Of a stretch of DNA of 64,000 nucleotides, positions 45,939 to 54,741 are shown in pieces (position 1 is the first letter of the stretch; each line of letters opens with the position of its first letter). The translations under genes and the position numbers were made by a program. This DNA comes from Sideroxydans sp. (GTDB lineage: Bacteria > Pseudomonadota > Gammaproteobacteria > Burkholderiales > Gallionellaceae): the NCBI GenBank assembly GCA_028710605.1, contig JAQTTU010000008.1, forward strand, positions 28,409 to 92,408. The letters are read 5' to 3'. Under the pieces are notes generated by a model. That model made no database searches. It saw only the letters and a program-made list of their open reading frames with translations, and was not told the origin of the DNA.

Positions 45939-47300
45939 ATGGCAAAAGCAAAAACGATTTACAGCTGCACCGAATGCGGCGGGCAAACGCCAAAATGGCA
46001 AGGCCAGTGCCCGCATTGCGGCGAATGGAACACGCTGGTGGAAGCGGTGGCGGAGGCGTTGCCGGCGGCGGGCAAGAACCGCTACAGCGCGCTGGCGGCC
46101 TCGGGCAAGTTGCAGCAACTGGCCGAGGTGGAAGCGAGCGAAGTCTCGCGCACGCCGACCGGCATTGCCGAGTTCGACCGCGTGCTGGGCGGCGGGCTGG
46201 TGGAAGGCGGCGTGGTGCTGATCGGCGGCGATCCCGGCATCGGTAAATCCACCTTGTTGTTGCAGGCCTTGGCGCATCTCTCGCTCACGCAAAAAGTGCT
46301 GTACGTCAGCGGCGAGGAATCGGCGCAGCAGATCGCGTTGCGCGCCAAGCGTCTGGCGCTGGATGCGCGCGAAGTGCATTTGCTGCCGGAAATTCAACTG
46401 GAAAAAATCCAGGCCACCGTGGCACACGAAAAGCCGGACGTGGTGGTGATCGACTCCATCCAGACCGTGTATTCCGAACAGCTCACTTCCGCGCCCGGCT
46501 CGGTGGCGCAGGTGCGCGAATGCGCCGCGCAGCTTACACGGCTGGCGAAGAGCAGCGGCGTGACCATCATTCTCGTCGGCCACGTGACCAAGGAAGGCGC
46601 GCTGGCCGGGCCGCGCGTGCTGGAACACATCGTCGATACCGTGCTGTATTTCGAGGGCGACACGCATTCCAGTTTCCGCCTGATCCGCGCGTTCAAGAAC
46701 CGCTTCGGCGCGGTGAACGAACTTGGCGTGTTTGCAATGACCGAAAAAGGCCTGCGCGAAGTGAGCAACCCGTCCGCACTGTTCCTGTCGCAGCACGGTG
46801 CGCAAGTGGCGGGCTCGTGTGTGATGGTGACGCAGGAAGGTACGCGGCCTTTGCTGGTGGAGATTCAGGCCTTGCTGGACGAAGCGCATTCGCCCGTGCC
46901 GCGCCGCTTGTCGCTGGGGCTGGAACAGAACCGGCTGGCGATGTTGCTGGCCGTGCTGCACCGTCACGCGGGCATCGCCTGTTTCGATCAGGATGTGTTC
47001 ATCAATGCCGTGGGCGGGGTGAAGATCACCGAGCCGGGGGCTGACCTCGCCGTGCTGCTCGCCATCGTTTCTTCGTTGCGTAACAAACCGCTGCCGGAAA
47101 AAATGGTGGTGTTCGGCGAAGTTGGACTGGCGGGTGAAGTGCGCCCGGTGCAGCGCGGGCAGGAGCGTTTGAAAGAAGCCGCCAAACTCGGCTTCACCCA
47201 CGCCATCATCCCCAAAGCCAACGCGCCGAAACACAAGATTGAAGGCATGGAAGTCATTGCGGTGGAGCGGGTGGACGAGGCGGTGGAGAAGATGCGCTAA
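45939..47300 (+). CDS. radA: DNA repair protein RadA (Sms)
   Basis: A 453-aa ATPase that drives branch migration in recombination. The N-terminal zinc finger is CTECGGQTPKWQGQCPHCG (10-28). Walker A is GGDPGIGKST (about 92-101), the RadA-specific KNRFG motif is in FKNRFGAVNE, and a C-terminal Lon-protease-like domain includes FGEVGLAGEVRPV. Length and motifs are standard. Confidence 0.95.
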   Translation: MAKAKTIYSCTECGGQTPKWQGQCPHCGEWNTLVEAVAEALPAAGKNRYSALAASGKLQQLAEVEASEVSRTPTGIAEFDRVLGGGLVEGGVVLIGGDPGIGKSTLLLQALAHLSLTQKVLYVSGEESAQQIALRAKRLALDAREVHLLPEIQLEKIQATVAHEKPDVVVIDSIQTVYSEQLTSAPGSVAQVRECAAQLTRLAKSSGVTIILVGHVTKEGALAGPRVLEHIVDTVLYFEGDTHSSFRLIRAFKNRFGAVNELGVFAMTEKGLREVSNPSALFLSQHGAQVAGSCVMVTQEGTRPLLVEIQALLDEAHSPVPRRLSLGLEQNRLAMLLAVLHRHAGIACFDQDVFINAVGGVKITEPGADLAVLLAIVSSLRNKPLPEKMVVFGEVGLAGEVRPVQRGQERLKEAAKLGFTHAIIPKANAPKHKIEGMEVIAVERVDEAVEKMR

Positions 47301-47307
47301 TCCCCGC

Positions 47308-47350
47308 AACCTCGTGGAGATGCCCGTCAATAGGCGTTCTACACGATGTG
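47308..47350 (-). repeat. Dispersed element, core copy after radA
   Basis: GGAGATGCCCGTCAATAGGC, core 47322-47335, then GTTCTACACGATGTG. It lies nine bases after radA. Confidence 0.75.
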
Positions 47351-47476
47351 TGTGCAAGCTGCGAGAGGCGTAATTTTCAGGGTTTATCGCGCCGCATGAC
47401 CGTTCGGAAGATAAATGATTGACCCGGCTGGGCTTGTCCTTTATAAATCCATGCTTATTCACCAAGGCTGGCTACT

Positions 47477-48463
47477 GTGGAATCAGTTGAACTCCTGAAA
47501 CTCAATCTGGCAATCGAACCCGATTTGCACAATTTCGTCAGTTTTCTGATGGAGAGTGTGAAGTGTCTCAACGGGAATGCCTTCAGGGCTTCGCTCGCCA
47601 CGCTGGATCTGAATCAACGGCTGCGCGCCGCAGGCGCGTGTCGCGGTCAACCCTTTCCCGTCAGTGTGCAACTGCAAGACCATAATTTACGCGTCCATTG
47701 GAGTGGCGGCGAATTTTTAGTCGCCCAAGTGGGCAATGTTGAAAAAACCGAGATGGAGCGCTTGCTCGACCGTCTGCGCAAATCCACCGAATCGCTGGAC
47801 CCCGAAATCCTGATCCAACGCCACGAGTCCATGGTGCGCCATTTGCAGGAAACGCGCGAGCGCACCGAGCAAGAACTGGCCGAGCTGCAAGTGAAGTTGC
47901 TGAGCCGTCTGGCGGAATTGCAGGTTTCCATCCATCAGGCGGAAACCGATCCGCTCACCGATTTGCCCAACCGCCGCGCCTTCGACGAAAGACTGGATGC
48001 GGCATTCCGCCACACCATGCGCCAGAGAAGCGCGCCGCTGTCGCTGTTACTGCTCGATCTCGATCATTTCAAAAGCATCAACGACCAGTTCGGACACCAG
48101 TACGGCGATTCCTATTTGATCCGCATGGCGCAAATCCTGCGCGGCGTGATCCGCGAAGACGTGGATTGCGCGTTCCGTTTCGGCGGAGATGAATTCGCCA
48201 TGATGATCTATGCCGACCACAACACCGCATGCACCAAGGCGCGCCAAGTGATCCTGCAAATGGAAGGCAAAGTCAGCATCGGCATTTCGACCATAGACCC
48301 GCAAACGCGGGACGTGGCATCGCTGGAAGAATTTATCCATCAGGCCGACAACGCGCTGTACGAAGCCAAGCGCAAAGGTCGCGGGCGGGCGGTGGTCGGC
48401 AAATGCAAAGGCGATACGCGCGAATGCGCCGCAAAATGTTCCGCGAAAGAATCGTGTGTCTGA
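47477..48463 (+). CDS. GGDEF diguanylate cyclase of the stressosome-like cluster
   Basis: A 328-aa soluble protein with an N-terminal unrecognised domain (1-95), a helical coiled-coil linker (about 95-155) and a GGDEF domain (about 160-315) with intact FRFGGDEFAM, DLDHFKSIND and the entry motif DPLTDLPNRRAF. It ends in a cysteine-rich tail (CKGDTRECAAKCSAKESC) whose six cysteines are unusual for this family. GTG 47477 was chosen. The GTG of the next gene overlaps its stop. In known stressosome clusters a GGDEF protein is one of the output options. Confidence 0.88.
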   Translation: MESVELLKLNLAIEPDLHNFVSFLMESVKCLNGNAFRASLATLDLNQRLRAAGACRGQPFPVSVQLQDHNLRVHWSGGEFLVAQVGNVEKTEMERLLDRLRKSTESLDPEILIQRHESMVRHLQETRERTEQELAELQVKLLSRLAELQVSIHQAETDPLTDLPNRRAFDERLDAAFRHTMRQRSAPLSLLLLDLDHFKSINDQFGHQYGDSYLIRMAQILRGVIREDVDCAFRFGGDEFAMMIYADHNTACTKARQVILQMEGKVSIGISTIDPQTRDVASLEEFIHQADNALYEAKRKGRGRAVVGKCKGDTRECAAKCSAKESCV

Positions 48464-49499
48464 AATTTACGATAGCGCAACGGACTGCAGGCTGCTGTTC
48501 AACAGTGCGACCCCCGGCGAAAGTTCGCTGATTCTGCTGCGCTCTAAACTGTCTGCCATCACCCAGCGCTTGGGGGTGAACGACCTGAAGCAGGAGAACA
48601 TGCTGATCGTGGCCTCGGAACTGGTCAGCAACAACGTGAAGCACGCTTCCGGGCGCGGTATGGTGCAGTTGTGGAAACAGCCGGGAAATGTGCTGGATAT
48701 GCTTTCGCTGGATTACGGTCCGGGCATCAGCGATCTGTCCAGCGCCGAAGAAGATGGCTATTCGACGGCCAGCACGCTGGGCAAGGGCTTGGGCGCGATC
48801 CGCCGCCTGAGCGACGAGTCGTACATTTACACCCAGCCGGCGCGCGCGGATCAGCCGAAAAAATGGAGCGGCACGGTGGTGCTGACGCGCTTTTATCTGG
48901 ACAAGGAAAATATTGAAACGAAGCCCGGCCCAAGATTCGGCCTGTTCTCGCGTTCATTGTCTGACGAGCGCTACAATGGCGACAGGATATATCTGCATCG
49001 GAGCGCGAAGACCATGCGCTGGCTGCATCTGGACGGATTGGGGCACGGCGAAGAAGCGCAGATAGCCACCGCCGACCTGGCACCTGTTCTGGAAAATTTC
49101 GAGTCGCCGGAAGCGATACTGGAAGCGGTGGATAAACGGCTTGTGAATACGCGCGGTGCGGTGGCTATTGCCGGGGCGCTCGATCTGGTGCAGGGCAGCT
49201 TGATGCTGTCGGGCGTGGGCGACATGCATGCGTATCTGTACGATCATGCGCAGTTGCAGCACATCGCGTTTGCGCCGGGGATACTGGGGCGCGAGCACCG
49301 CACGGCGACCATGCTGCACAGCGCTTGCGACAAAAAATTCGTCATCGTCACGGCGAGCGATGGCATACGCAGGAACTGGGACACCGCCAATTTTTCCGGC
49401 TTGTTCAACCAGCATCCGCAACTGATTGCCTATCTGCTGGGCAACATCATGGGGCGCATGTCGGACGACCAGTCGATTTGTGTTTGTACGTTGGGGTGA
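48456..49499 (+). CDS. RsbT-like ATPase fused to a SpoIIE/RsbX-type phosphatase domain
   Basis: A 347-aa protein. Residues 1-140 resemble an anti-sigma-type HATPase (RsbT/RsbW): N box ASELVSNNVKHASGRG, then DYGPGISD and the GKGLGAIRRLSD G-box. Residues 160-347 match a PP2C-like SpoIIE/RsbX domain (GDRIYLHRSAKTMRWLHLDG, LDGLGHGEEAQIA, MLSGVGDMHAYLY, VTASDGIRRNWD). In canonical stressosomes RsbT (kinase) and RsbX (phosphatase) are separate, and here they are one chain. It would phosphorylate and dephosphorylate the STAS partners downstream. It overlaps the GGDEF stop by eight bases. Confidence 0.82.
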   Translation: MSEIYDSATDCRLLFNSATPGESSLILLRSKLSAITQRLGVNDLKQENMLIVASELVSNNVKHASGRGMVQLWKQPGNVLDMLSLDYGPGISDLSSAEEDGYSTASTLGKGLGAIRRLSDESYIYTQPARADQPKKWSGTVVLTRFYLDKENIETKPGPRFGLFSRSLSDERYNGDRIYLHRSAKTMRWLHLDGLGHGEEAQIATADLAPVLENFESPEAILEAVDKRLVNTRGAVAIAGALDLVQGSLMLSGVGDMHAYLYDHAQLQHIAFAPGILGREHRTATMLHSACDKKFVIVTASDGIRRNWDTANFSGLFNQHPQLIAYLLGNIMGRMSDDQSICVCTLG

Positions 49500-49509
49500 G
49501 GCTTGAAAG

Positions 49510-49660
49510 GCAATTTGCCACAGAGATCACAGAGTACACAGAGAAAGACAGTCATAACGAAAGATTCATTCACTTTTTGTCAAGTTCACGAAATGAGGAG
49601 AAGGCAAAGCATTCTCTGTGTGCTCTGTGATCTCTGTGGCTAGATGTGTTGATTTTTTGA
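49510..49660. repeat. CACAGAG palindrome upstream of the RsbR-like gene
   Basis: The left arm (GCCACAGAGATCACAGAG, then TACACAGAGAAAG) and right arm (TTCTCTGTGTGCTCTGTG, ATCTCTGTGGC) enclose about 65 bp. It ends about 20 bp before ATG 49681 and splits the stressosome-like cluster. Confidence 0.9.
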
Positions 49661-49680
49661 TTTAACGGGTGAGGAGAGAA

Positions 49681-50550
49681 ATGATGCAGAAAAAAGAAGT
49701 TAGCGAGAAATTGACCGCGTTGTTCGCGTTGAAGATAGGCAATATTTCCGGGCAACTGGAAGAAACGGCGCGCGATTATTTTGGTTCGGATAACAAACTG
49801 ATGGATGAAGACGAGATCGCCGATTTGAGCAGCGAGTTCGTCAACCTGATCTCCGGCCTGCTCGGTTCCAAAGACCCGCACAAGCGCACCTCGCCGCAAT
49901 TCCACGCGCTGGAAGCGTTCTTCTCCGGCCTGGCGCAGCGCATGCTGATGCGCGGCGGCAACGTGGAAGACGTGGTGCGTTACGCGCAGCAACTGCAACA
50001 CAACCTGATCGCCGCGCTGGAAAAAGACAGCGGTGTGGCGTTCACCCAATCGCGCTCGGTGCTGCTGTTTTTCGCGCAGCATTTCGACGAACTTATCATG
50101 GCGATCTTCCGCACTTACTTGGCCGAGCGCGAAAACACGCTCAAGGCGCAGGAAGCCGAATTGCGCGAGACTTCCACGCCCATCACCGAAATTTGGGACG
50201 GCGTGCTGACGCTGCCCATCATCGGCACGCTGGATTCCAGCCGCACCATGCTGGTCATGGAAGCACTGCTCAACCGCATCGCGCGCGATCATGCGCGCGC
50301 CGTGGTGATGGATTTGACCGGCGTGAAAAACATCGACTCGCAGGTTTCGCATCACCTGATCCAGATGGTGCGCGCCGTGCAACTGATGGGCAGCGATGCC
50401 ATCATCACCGGCATCCATCCCGAGATCGCGCGTGCGCTGGTCAGTCTGAACATTGACCTGAGCGGTGTAACCACCCGCGCCAGTTTGTCCGACGGACTCA
50501 AGGAAGCTTTCCTGCGTTTGGGCATCCACGTCAGCCACAAGGAAAGCTGA
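49681..50550 (+). CDS. RsbR-like stressosome protein (N-terminal sensor, C-terminal STAS)
   Basis: A 289-aa protein. Residues 1-150 form a helical, globin-like sensor (FALKIGNISGQLEETARDYF, HALEAFFSGLAQRML), and residues 160-280 are a STAS domain (VLTLPIIGTLDSSRTMLVME, VVMDLTGVKNIDSQVSHHL). In RsbR proteins a Thr or Ser after ID/VD is phosphorylated by RsbT; here it is Ser in NIDSQV. The second site region (NIDLSGVTTRASL) is also conserved. It would form the stressosome shell with the RsbS-like protein. A GAGGAGAG box precedes ATG 49681. Confidence 0.88.
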   Translation: MMQKKEVSEKLTALFALKIGNISGQLEETARDYFGSDNKLMDEDEIADLSSEFVNLISGLLGSKDPHKRTSPQFHALEAFFSGLAQRMLMRGGNVEDVVRYAQQLQHNLIAALEKDSGVAFTQSRSVLLFFAQHFDELIMAIFRTYLAERENTLKAQEAELRETSTPITEIWDGVLTLPIIGTLDSSRTMLVMEALLNRIARDHARAVVMDLTGVKNIDSQVSHHLIQMVRAVQLMGSDAIITGIHPEIARALVSLNIDLSGVTTRASLSDGLKEAFLRLGIHVSHKES

Positions 50551-50885
50551 TGTCTATTCCGGGTATTCACCTGACACGTATCGGCAAAGGCAATTTTTTG
50601 CTGGAGCCGCTGCGCAGCATGAATATTCAGGATCAAAACGAACTGCTGCAACAGGTCGTCGCGCAAGTGCAGCAGGGGCAGGGCGCGCACTTGTATTACG
50701 ACCTGAGCGAACAACCCGTCATCGACCGGGTTTATTACGACTGGCTGGATAAATTGGCGCGCACCTGCCAGGCCGCGAACCTGAAAATGACCTGCATCAA
50801 CATGCAGCCAACCGCCGCATTCACGCTGTCGAAATTTATCACCGGCAAACCGGCATTCGCCTGCGCGCTGGATGTGCCGGACTGA
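50550..50885 (+). CDS. RsbS-like STAS protein lacking the usual phospho-acceptor
   Basis: A 111-aa STAS-only protein, coupled to the RsbR-like gene by TGATG overlap. The conserved strand-helix element reads YYDLSEQPVIDRVYYDWL. By position the residue after ID is the phosphorylated Ser/Thr of RsbS and RsbR, and here it is Arg. The C-terminal part CINMQPTAAFTLSKFITGKP fits STAS. RsbS normally sequesters RsbT until phosphorylated, so loss of the site would change how release is controlled. Assignment to RsbS is by position and size. Confidence 0.72.
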   Translation: MSIPGIHLTRIGKGNFLLEPLRSMNIQDQNELLQQVVAQVQQGQGAHLYYDLSEQPVIDRVYYDWLDKLARTCQAANLKMTCINMQPTAAFTLSKFITGKPAFACALDVPD

Positions 50886-50980
50886 GGTGGTGGAGAAGAA
50901 TTCGTAAAGTGATAACGGCCTAAACCGGCCAGCAAAGATGGACGATTCTTGTTTCCAGTTATACAGATTGGAGGAATGTC

Positions 50981-51361
50981 ATGCCAGCAACGATTGATTC
51001 GGATAACACCCACGAAGTCACACTGCGCCGGTGGCGCGTGATAGAAGCCGAAGCGCAGGACGGCACGCGCACCTGCCACGTTTGGGGGCACGACGTAACG
51101 AATAATCGGGGCCGCGCATCCACCTCCATCGTGGAATTCAATCTGGATAGCATGACCGCCACCACAGTCAGCGGCAGCAAATACAAATTGGTCGGATTGC
51201 CCGGCAACTCCCGCCTCGGACAACATGCGTGGATCAACTGGTGCAGCAAACACGGCGTTGTTTCCGAAGTGGACATCACCGACGAATGCCTGAACGTGAA
51301 TCAAGTTTCGACAGTCGAATTTGCAAGGATCAACAGCGTCGCGAGCCATCAGGGCGAGTAG
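50981..51361 (+). CDS. Hypothetical protein of 126 aa
   Basis: A soluble, beta-rich protein with no recognised family. It has RRWRVIEAEAQDGTRTCHVW in the N-terminal half and tryptophans and cysteines in WINWCSKHG. ATG 50981 follows GGAGGAATG. It begins 95 bp after the RsbS-like gene and could be part of that transcript. Codon use matches the neighbours. Confidence 0.65.
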   Translation: MPATIDSDNTHEVTLRRWRVIEAEAQDGTRTCHVWGHDVTNNRGRASTSIVEFNLDSMTATTVSGSKYKLVGLPGNSRLGQHAWINWCSKHGVVSEVDITDECLNVNQVSTVEFARINSVASHQGE

Positions 51362-51380
51362 TAACCGGCAACACAACGCA

Positions 51381-51450
51381 CACGCCCGCCAATAGGCGAT
51401 CCGCATCATGCACTTGATGGAGATAGCCGTATTTGCTGGCTCGCGCTCAA
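51381..51450 (-). repeat. Dispersed element, full copy
   Basis: Core variant GCCCGCCAATAGGC (51384-51397), then GATCCGCATCATGCACTTGA, TGGAGATAGCCGTATTTGCT and GGCTCGCG. It lies between two convergent genes. Confidence 0.8.
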
Positions 51451-51472
51451 GCTGAACGTCAGCAAAGCGGCA

Positions 51473-51850
51473 TCAGGTTTCGGAAGCGTCAATCGTTGTT
51501 TCAGGTTTTTCGCGCAGAATTGATATGACCGGCGGTAACACAAGCCAGAAGCCGGAAACGGGCATCAGCGTAACGCCAACCAGCATCAGTACGAGAAGAC
51601 TCCAGCCTATGGAGCGGGGAAGCGACCCGGAGCACGACTTCTCAAGCTCGGAAAGTATCAAGCCGCAGATGAACAGCATCGCGCCAAATAATACAAACCA
51701 GACCACAGCGCCGGTCATCGGGTCGTTGCCGACGGTGTCGAATACGCCGCGTTTGATGATGGAGGCGAGCGTGTCGCCAAACAGCGCCACGGCAACGCCC
51801 ATGTGAATGGCAGAGATAATCATCAGCCAGCGACCTTTCCAATGTTTCAT
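51473..51850 (-). CDS. Small four-helix membrane protein (DUF6463-like)
   Basis: A 125-aa protein with four hydrophobic segments (about 8-28, 43-65, 75-95, 98-112). WKGRWLMIISAIHMGVAVAL at the N-terminus and FGAMLFICGLILSELE in the middle resemble a widespread small membrane family. Function unknown. ATG 51850 has GAGGTG upstream. Confidence 0.65.
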   Translation of the reverse strand: MKHWKGRWLMIISAIHMGVAVALFGDTLASIIKRGVFDTVGNDPMTGAVVWFVLFGAMLFICGLILSELEKSCSGSLPRSIGWSLLVLMLVGVTLMPVSGFWLVLPPVISILREKPETTIDASET

Positions 51851-51910
51851 GCGACACCTCACGTGAGTAAATAAAAGAAATTACCAACCATCCTGCATGA
51901 ACCTAAAAAA

Positions 51911-52067
51911 CTTAATTCAAGCCACAGAGTTCACAGAGAACACAGAGAAAGAGCCGCTTCTTCCATGCTTTGCTGGTTCACCCAAAAGGTGAAACGCAAC
52001 TCCGCGATAACCATTTGTTTCTCCTCTGTGATCTCTGTGTCCTCTGTGGCTAACTAAGTTTTTAAGG
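51911..52067. repeat. CACAGAG palindrome between two minus-strand genes
   Basis: The left arm (GCCACAGAGTTCACAGAG, then AACACAGAGAAAG) and right arm (CCTCTGTGATCTCTGTG, TCCTCTGTGGC) enclose about 80 bp. It lies just after the stop of the GFA-type gene. Confidence 0.88.
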
Positions 52068-52078
52068 ATGAATGAAAA

Positions 52079-52507
52079 TCATGTGGCCGCGTGCAGAGTT
52101 TTGATGAACTCGGGCAGCCCGGGCATGGTTTCATATTGTGTTCCCGTCTGCGCGATCACATCCCATCCGGCTTTCGAGCCAACAAATAGATGGGCGGCGA
52201 TTGTCCGTTGCAACTCATCATCAAGCAGGCCGACAGGTATCCAGTAATAGGGGGCGCTACTGAGCGGGTTGGGCACGGGAGAACCGCATCGCGAACAGAA
52301 GTCGGAACGGAAGCCGTTGTCTTTAACCCATGAGGAAATGATTTCCTGACCGGCAAGCCAACGCAGATGTTCACTGCCGACAAGCGTTGCGGTATTCGAT
52401 GAAGAGCCGCTCTGTTTTTTGCAAAGCGAACAATGGCATTGATAGAAATTCGGAATAGCGCCATCAATTTCAAACTCAACCTGACCGCACAAACATTTAC
52501 CGCGCAT
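52079..52507 (-). CDS. GFA/CENP-V family zinc-binding protein
   Basis: A 142-aa protein of the glutathione-dependent formaldehyde-activating enzyme family. Zinc ligands are visible in MRGKCLCGQVEF (Cys5, Cys7), YQCHCSLCKKQSGS and FCSRCGSPVP. The name comes from the first characterised member; most members, including this one, have no proven substrate. ATG 52507 follows GGAG, and the upstream extension of the frame is not conserved. Confidence 0.88.
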   Translation of the reverse strand: MRGKCLCGQVEFEIDGAIPNFYQCHCSLCKKQSGSSSNTATLVGSEHLRWLAGQEIISSWVKDNGFRSDFCSRCGSPVPNPLSSAPYYWIPVGLLDDELQRTIAAHLFVGSKAGWDVIAQTGTQYETMPGLPEFIKTLHAAT

Positions 52508-52691
52508 GGATAACTCCTCGGTGACTGATGCTGGCAATTTAACCAAATTTGCCGGGTTCGGGTAACTGCCTGTGTTGTCAGGATAAGCCCGAATAATTTT
52601 TCTGCCAAAGAGCCGTTGCGGCAGGTTGTATGCGAGCGGTGTTGTCGCATATTATCGAACGCAGGCAAGTCTCTTGAACTCAAAACATTTC

Positions 52692-53618
52692 ATGTCCTCT
52701 CATCCCCCGTCCGGTTTGACCCACCAGCACATTTTCAACTCGAACAACCCCGCCGCCGAACGCGGCACGCGCGCCGTGATGTGGATCACCGCCGCGATGA
52801 TGGCGGTGGAGATCGTGGCGGGTTGGTGGTTCAACTCGATGGCGTTGCTGGCAGACGGTTGGCACATGAGCTCGCATGCGTTCGCCATCGGCTTGAGCGC
52901 GTTTGCCTACGCGGCGGCGCGGAAATATTCCAACGATCCCCGCTTTGCTTTCGGTACCTGGAAGATCGAGATTCTGGCGGGTTTTGCCAGCGCCATTTTT
53001 CTGCTGGGGGTAGCGGCGATGATGGTGTTCGGCTCGGTGGAGCGTTTGTTTTCGCCGCAGACGATCCACTATCAGCAAGCGATCTTCGTGGCGGTGGTTG
53101 GTCTGCTGGTGAATATCGTGTGCGCCCTGATTCTCGGCCATGCGCACGACCACCATCATCACCATGACGCGCACGATCACCACCATCACCACGACCTGAA
53201 TTTGAAATCAGCTTACGTGCACGTCATTGCCGATGCCGCGACTTCGGTGCTGGCGATCATCGCGCTGGTGGGCGGTTTGTTTTACGGCTGGTCGTGGCTG
53301 GATCCGCTAATGGGCATCGTCGGCGCGATACTGGTGGCGGCCTGGGCGAAAAGTCTGTTGATGGAAACAGGCAAGGTGCTGCTGGATAGAGAGATGGATC
53401 ATCCGGTGGTGGATGAAATTCGCGAGGTCATCGAGCTGAATTCGGACGAAACCAAAATCACCGACTTGCACGTGTGGCGCGTGGGCAAGGAAGCCTATTC
53501 CTGCGCCGTCAGCATCGCCACCCGCAGCGCGACGCTGACCCCGGAGCAAGTGCGCGACCAATTGCGCCAGCACGAAGAGATCGTGCACACCACGATTGAG
53601 ATTCATCGTTACGGATGA
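52692..53618 (+). CDS. dmeF: Cation diffusion facilitator DmeF (Co/Ni efflux)
   Basis: A 308-aa exporter with six membrane helices. The metal-site region is ALLADGWHMSSHAFAIGLSA, the DmeF variant of the CDF HxxxD motif, and the second site is YVHVIADAATSVLAI. Between helices 4 and 5 lies a very His-rich loop (HAHDHHHHHDAHDHHHHH). The N-terminus HQHIFNSNNPAAERGTR is typical of DmeF. It would limit cytosolic Ni/Co, balancing the importer at 8216-10349. No riboswitch or DmeR gene is seen upstream. The hairpin repeat after the stop may terminate transcription. Confidence 0.9.
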   Translation: MSSHPPSGLTHQHIFNSNNPAAERGTRAVMWITAAMMAVEIVAGWWFNSMALLADGWHMSSHAFAIGLSAFAYAAARKYSNDPRFAFGTWKIEILAGFASAIFLLGVAAMMVFGSVERLFSPQTIHYQQAIFVAVVGLLVNIVCALILGHAHDHHHHHDAHDHHHHHDLNLKSAYVHVIADAATSVLAIIALVGGLFYGWSWLDPLMGIVGAILVAAWAKSLLMETGKVLLDREMDHPVVDEIREVIELNSDETKITDLHVWRVGKEAYSCAVSIATRSATLTPEQVRDQLRQHEEIVHTTIEIHRYG

Positions 53619-53625
53619 AAGGTTT

Positions 53626-53673
53626 TGTAGGTCGGGTTTCAACCCGACATGTCGGGCTAAAGCCCGACCTACA
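53626..53673. repeat. TGTAGGTCGGG palindrome after dmeF
   Basis: TGTAGGTCGGGTTTCAACCC, then GACATGTCGGGC and AAAGCCCGACCTACA. The same element as at 33209-33256. Confidence 0.9.
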
Positions 53674-53698
53674 AGGGGTTGCGCATAGTGCAGTTACG

Positions 53699-54352
53699 CT
53701 AGGCCGCTATCTGCTTTCCCTCGGCGGCGTAATGCAGGATTTCCGCCACGCGCGCAAATCCCTTGGCGAGAGCAACTTCCATCGGAGTCTTGCCTTCTTC
53801 ATTGCGCACCCAGAAATCCGCGCCGTGCTTGACCAGAGTATGAACAATATCGGGATTGCCTTTTTCGGCGGCGATGAGTAGCGGCACTGCGCCCTCATGG
53901 TTGAAATTGATCTCCGCGTTGATTTCCATCAACCGCGCCAGCTTGTGGTGGTTGCCTTCGATGACCGCACTCAGCACGGCTTTGCGCGAAAAGATGGTGT
54001 CCATCTTCGACTGTTTGTCGCCCGTCGGCATCAACAGGAACACATAGTTCAGCAACGAAATAGCGACTACCAGTACCAGCACAGCAACCAGCACCGCCGG
54101 ATCAATTCCCAGCGCAGCTGCAAGGCCACCCGGCATATTCGCGCCCGCGATCAACGCCACCATCGTGATGAACAGCAGGAAACGCAAATGGTGGAACAAA
54201 GCGATCACGACCGAGGCACCCAGAACCCCCAGCACAATATCCCGGTCGATCAATTTTTCGACCATGTATTCCGGCAGATTGGCCGCGATGCTGAGCAAAA
54301 CGATGATGAGCAATGCCGCTATTTCGGGGAGTCTGGATTTTGCTTGCTTCAT
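53699..54352 (-). CDS. Membrane protein with C-terminal ankyrin repeats
   Basis: A 217-aa protein. The N-terminal half has four hydrophobic segments (about 8-25, 40-55, 58-85, 88-110), and the C-terminal half holds two to three ankyrin units (LSAVIEGNHHKLARLMEINA, VPLLIAAEKGNPDIVHTLVK, KTPMEVALAKGFARVAEIL). Likely a protein-binding domain on the inner-membrane surface. Partner unknown. ATG 54352 starts MKQAKSRLPE. Confidence 0.75.
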   Translation of the reverse strand: MKQAKSRLPEIAALLIIVLLSIAANLPEYMVEKLIDRDIVLGVLGASVVIALFHHLRFLLFITMVALIAGANMPGGLAAALGIDPAVLVAVLVLVVAISLLNYVFLLMPTGDKQSKMDTIFSRKAVLSAVIEGNHHKLARLMEINAEINFNHEGAVPLLIAAEKGNPDIVHTLVKHGADFWVRNEEGKTPMEVALAKGFARVAEILHYAAEGKQIAA

Positions 54353-54663
54353 GATATTCCCTGATTATTCAGTAGAATGATTCGCGCTTCGGTGGCCGCT
54401 GCGCGGTCATGGCGGAATGTCATATACGGGAATTGATTCAGAAAAGCGGGGCGGTTAGCAACACACCACCTGACTGAAATTCACACTGACATAGAGCCGC
54501 CTAGCTCTTAATGTCCGGTTACTTTTCGCTGTCGCATAGTGGATTGGCTCGGTATTAATCAAGTGGAATTTTTATACCATGAACCCCTGTTGCCGTCTAG
54601 GGTACTTGCAATGTTTTGGAGCTGGCATCAACGCCATCCCCCATGCACTCATGTACTGATGCC

Positions 54664-54692
54664 TTGTAGAACGCCTATTGACGGGCATATTC
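54664..54692 (+). repeat. Dispersed element, core copy
   Basis: TTGTAGAACGCCTATTGACG, core 54673-54686, then GGCATATTCATG. The distal half is not preserved. Confidence 0.72.
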
Positions 54693-54741
54693 ATGCGAAT
54701 AAGATTTACGATGACTGAAGGCGGGAGAAAGTGAGGTGCGA

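Noticed and set aside
52548..52691. A NiCo riboswitch ahead of dmeF
   Set aside because: I could not find the conserved GGGACA and CAGGC elements in the expected arrangement.
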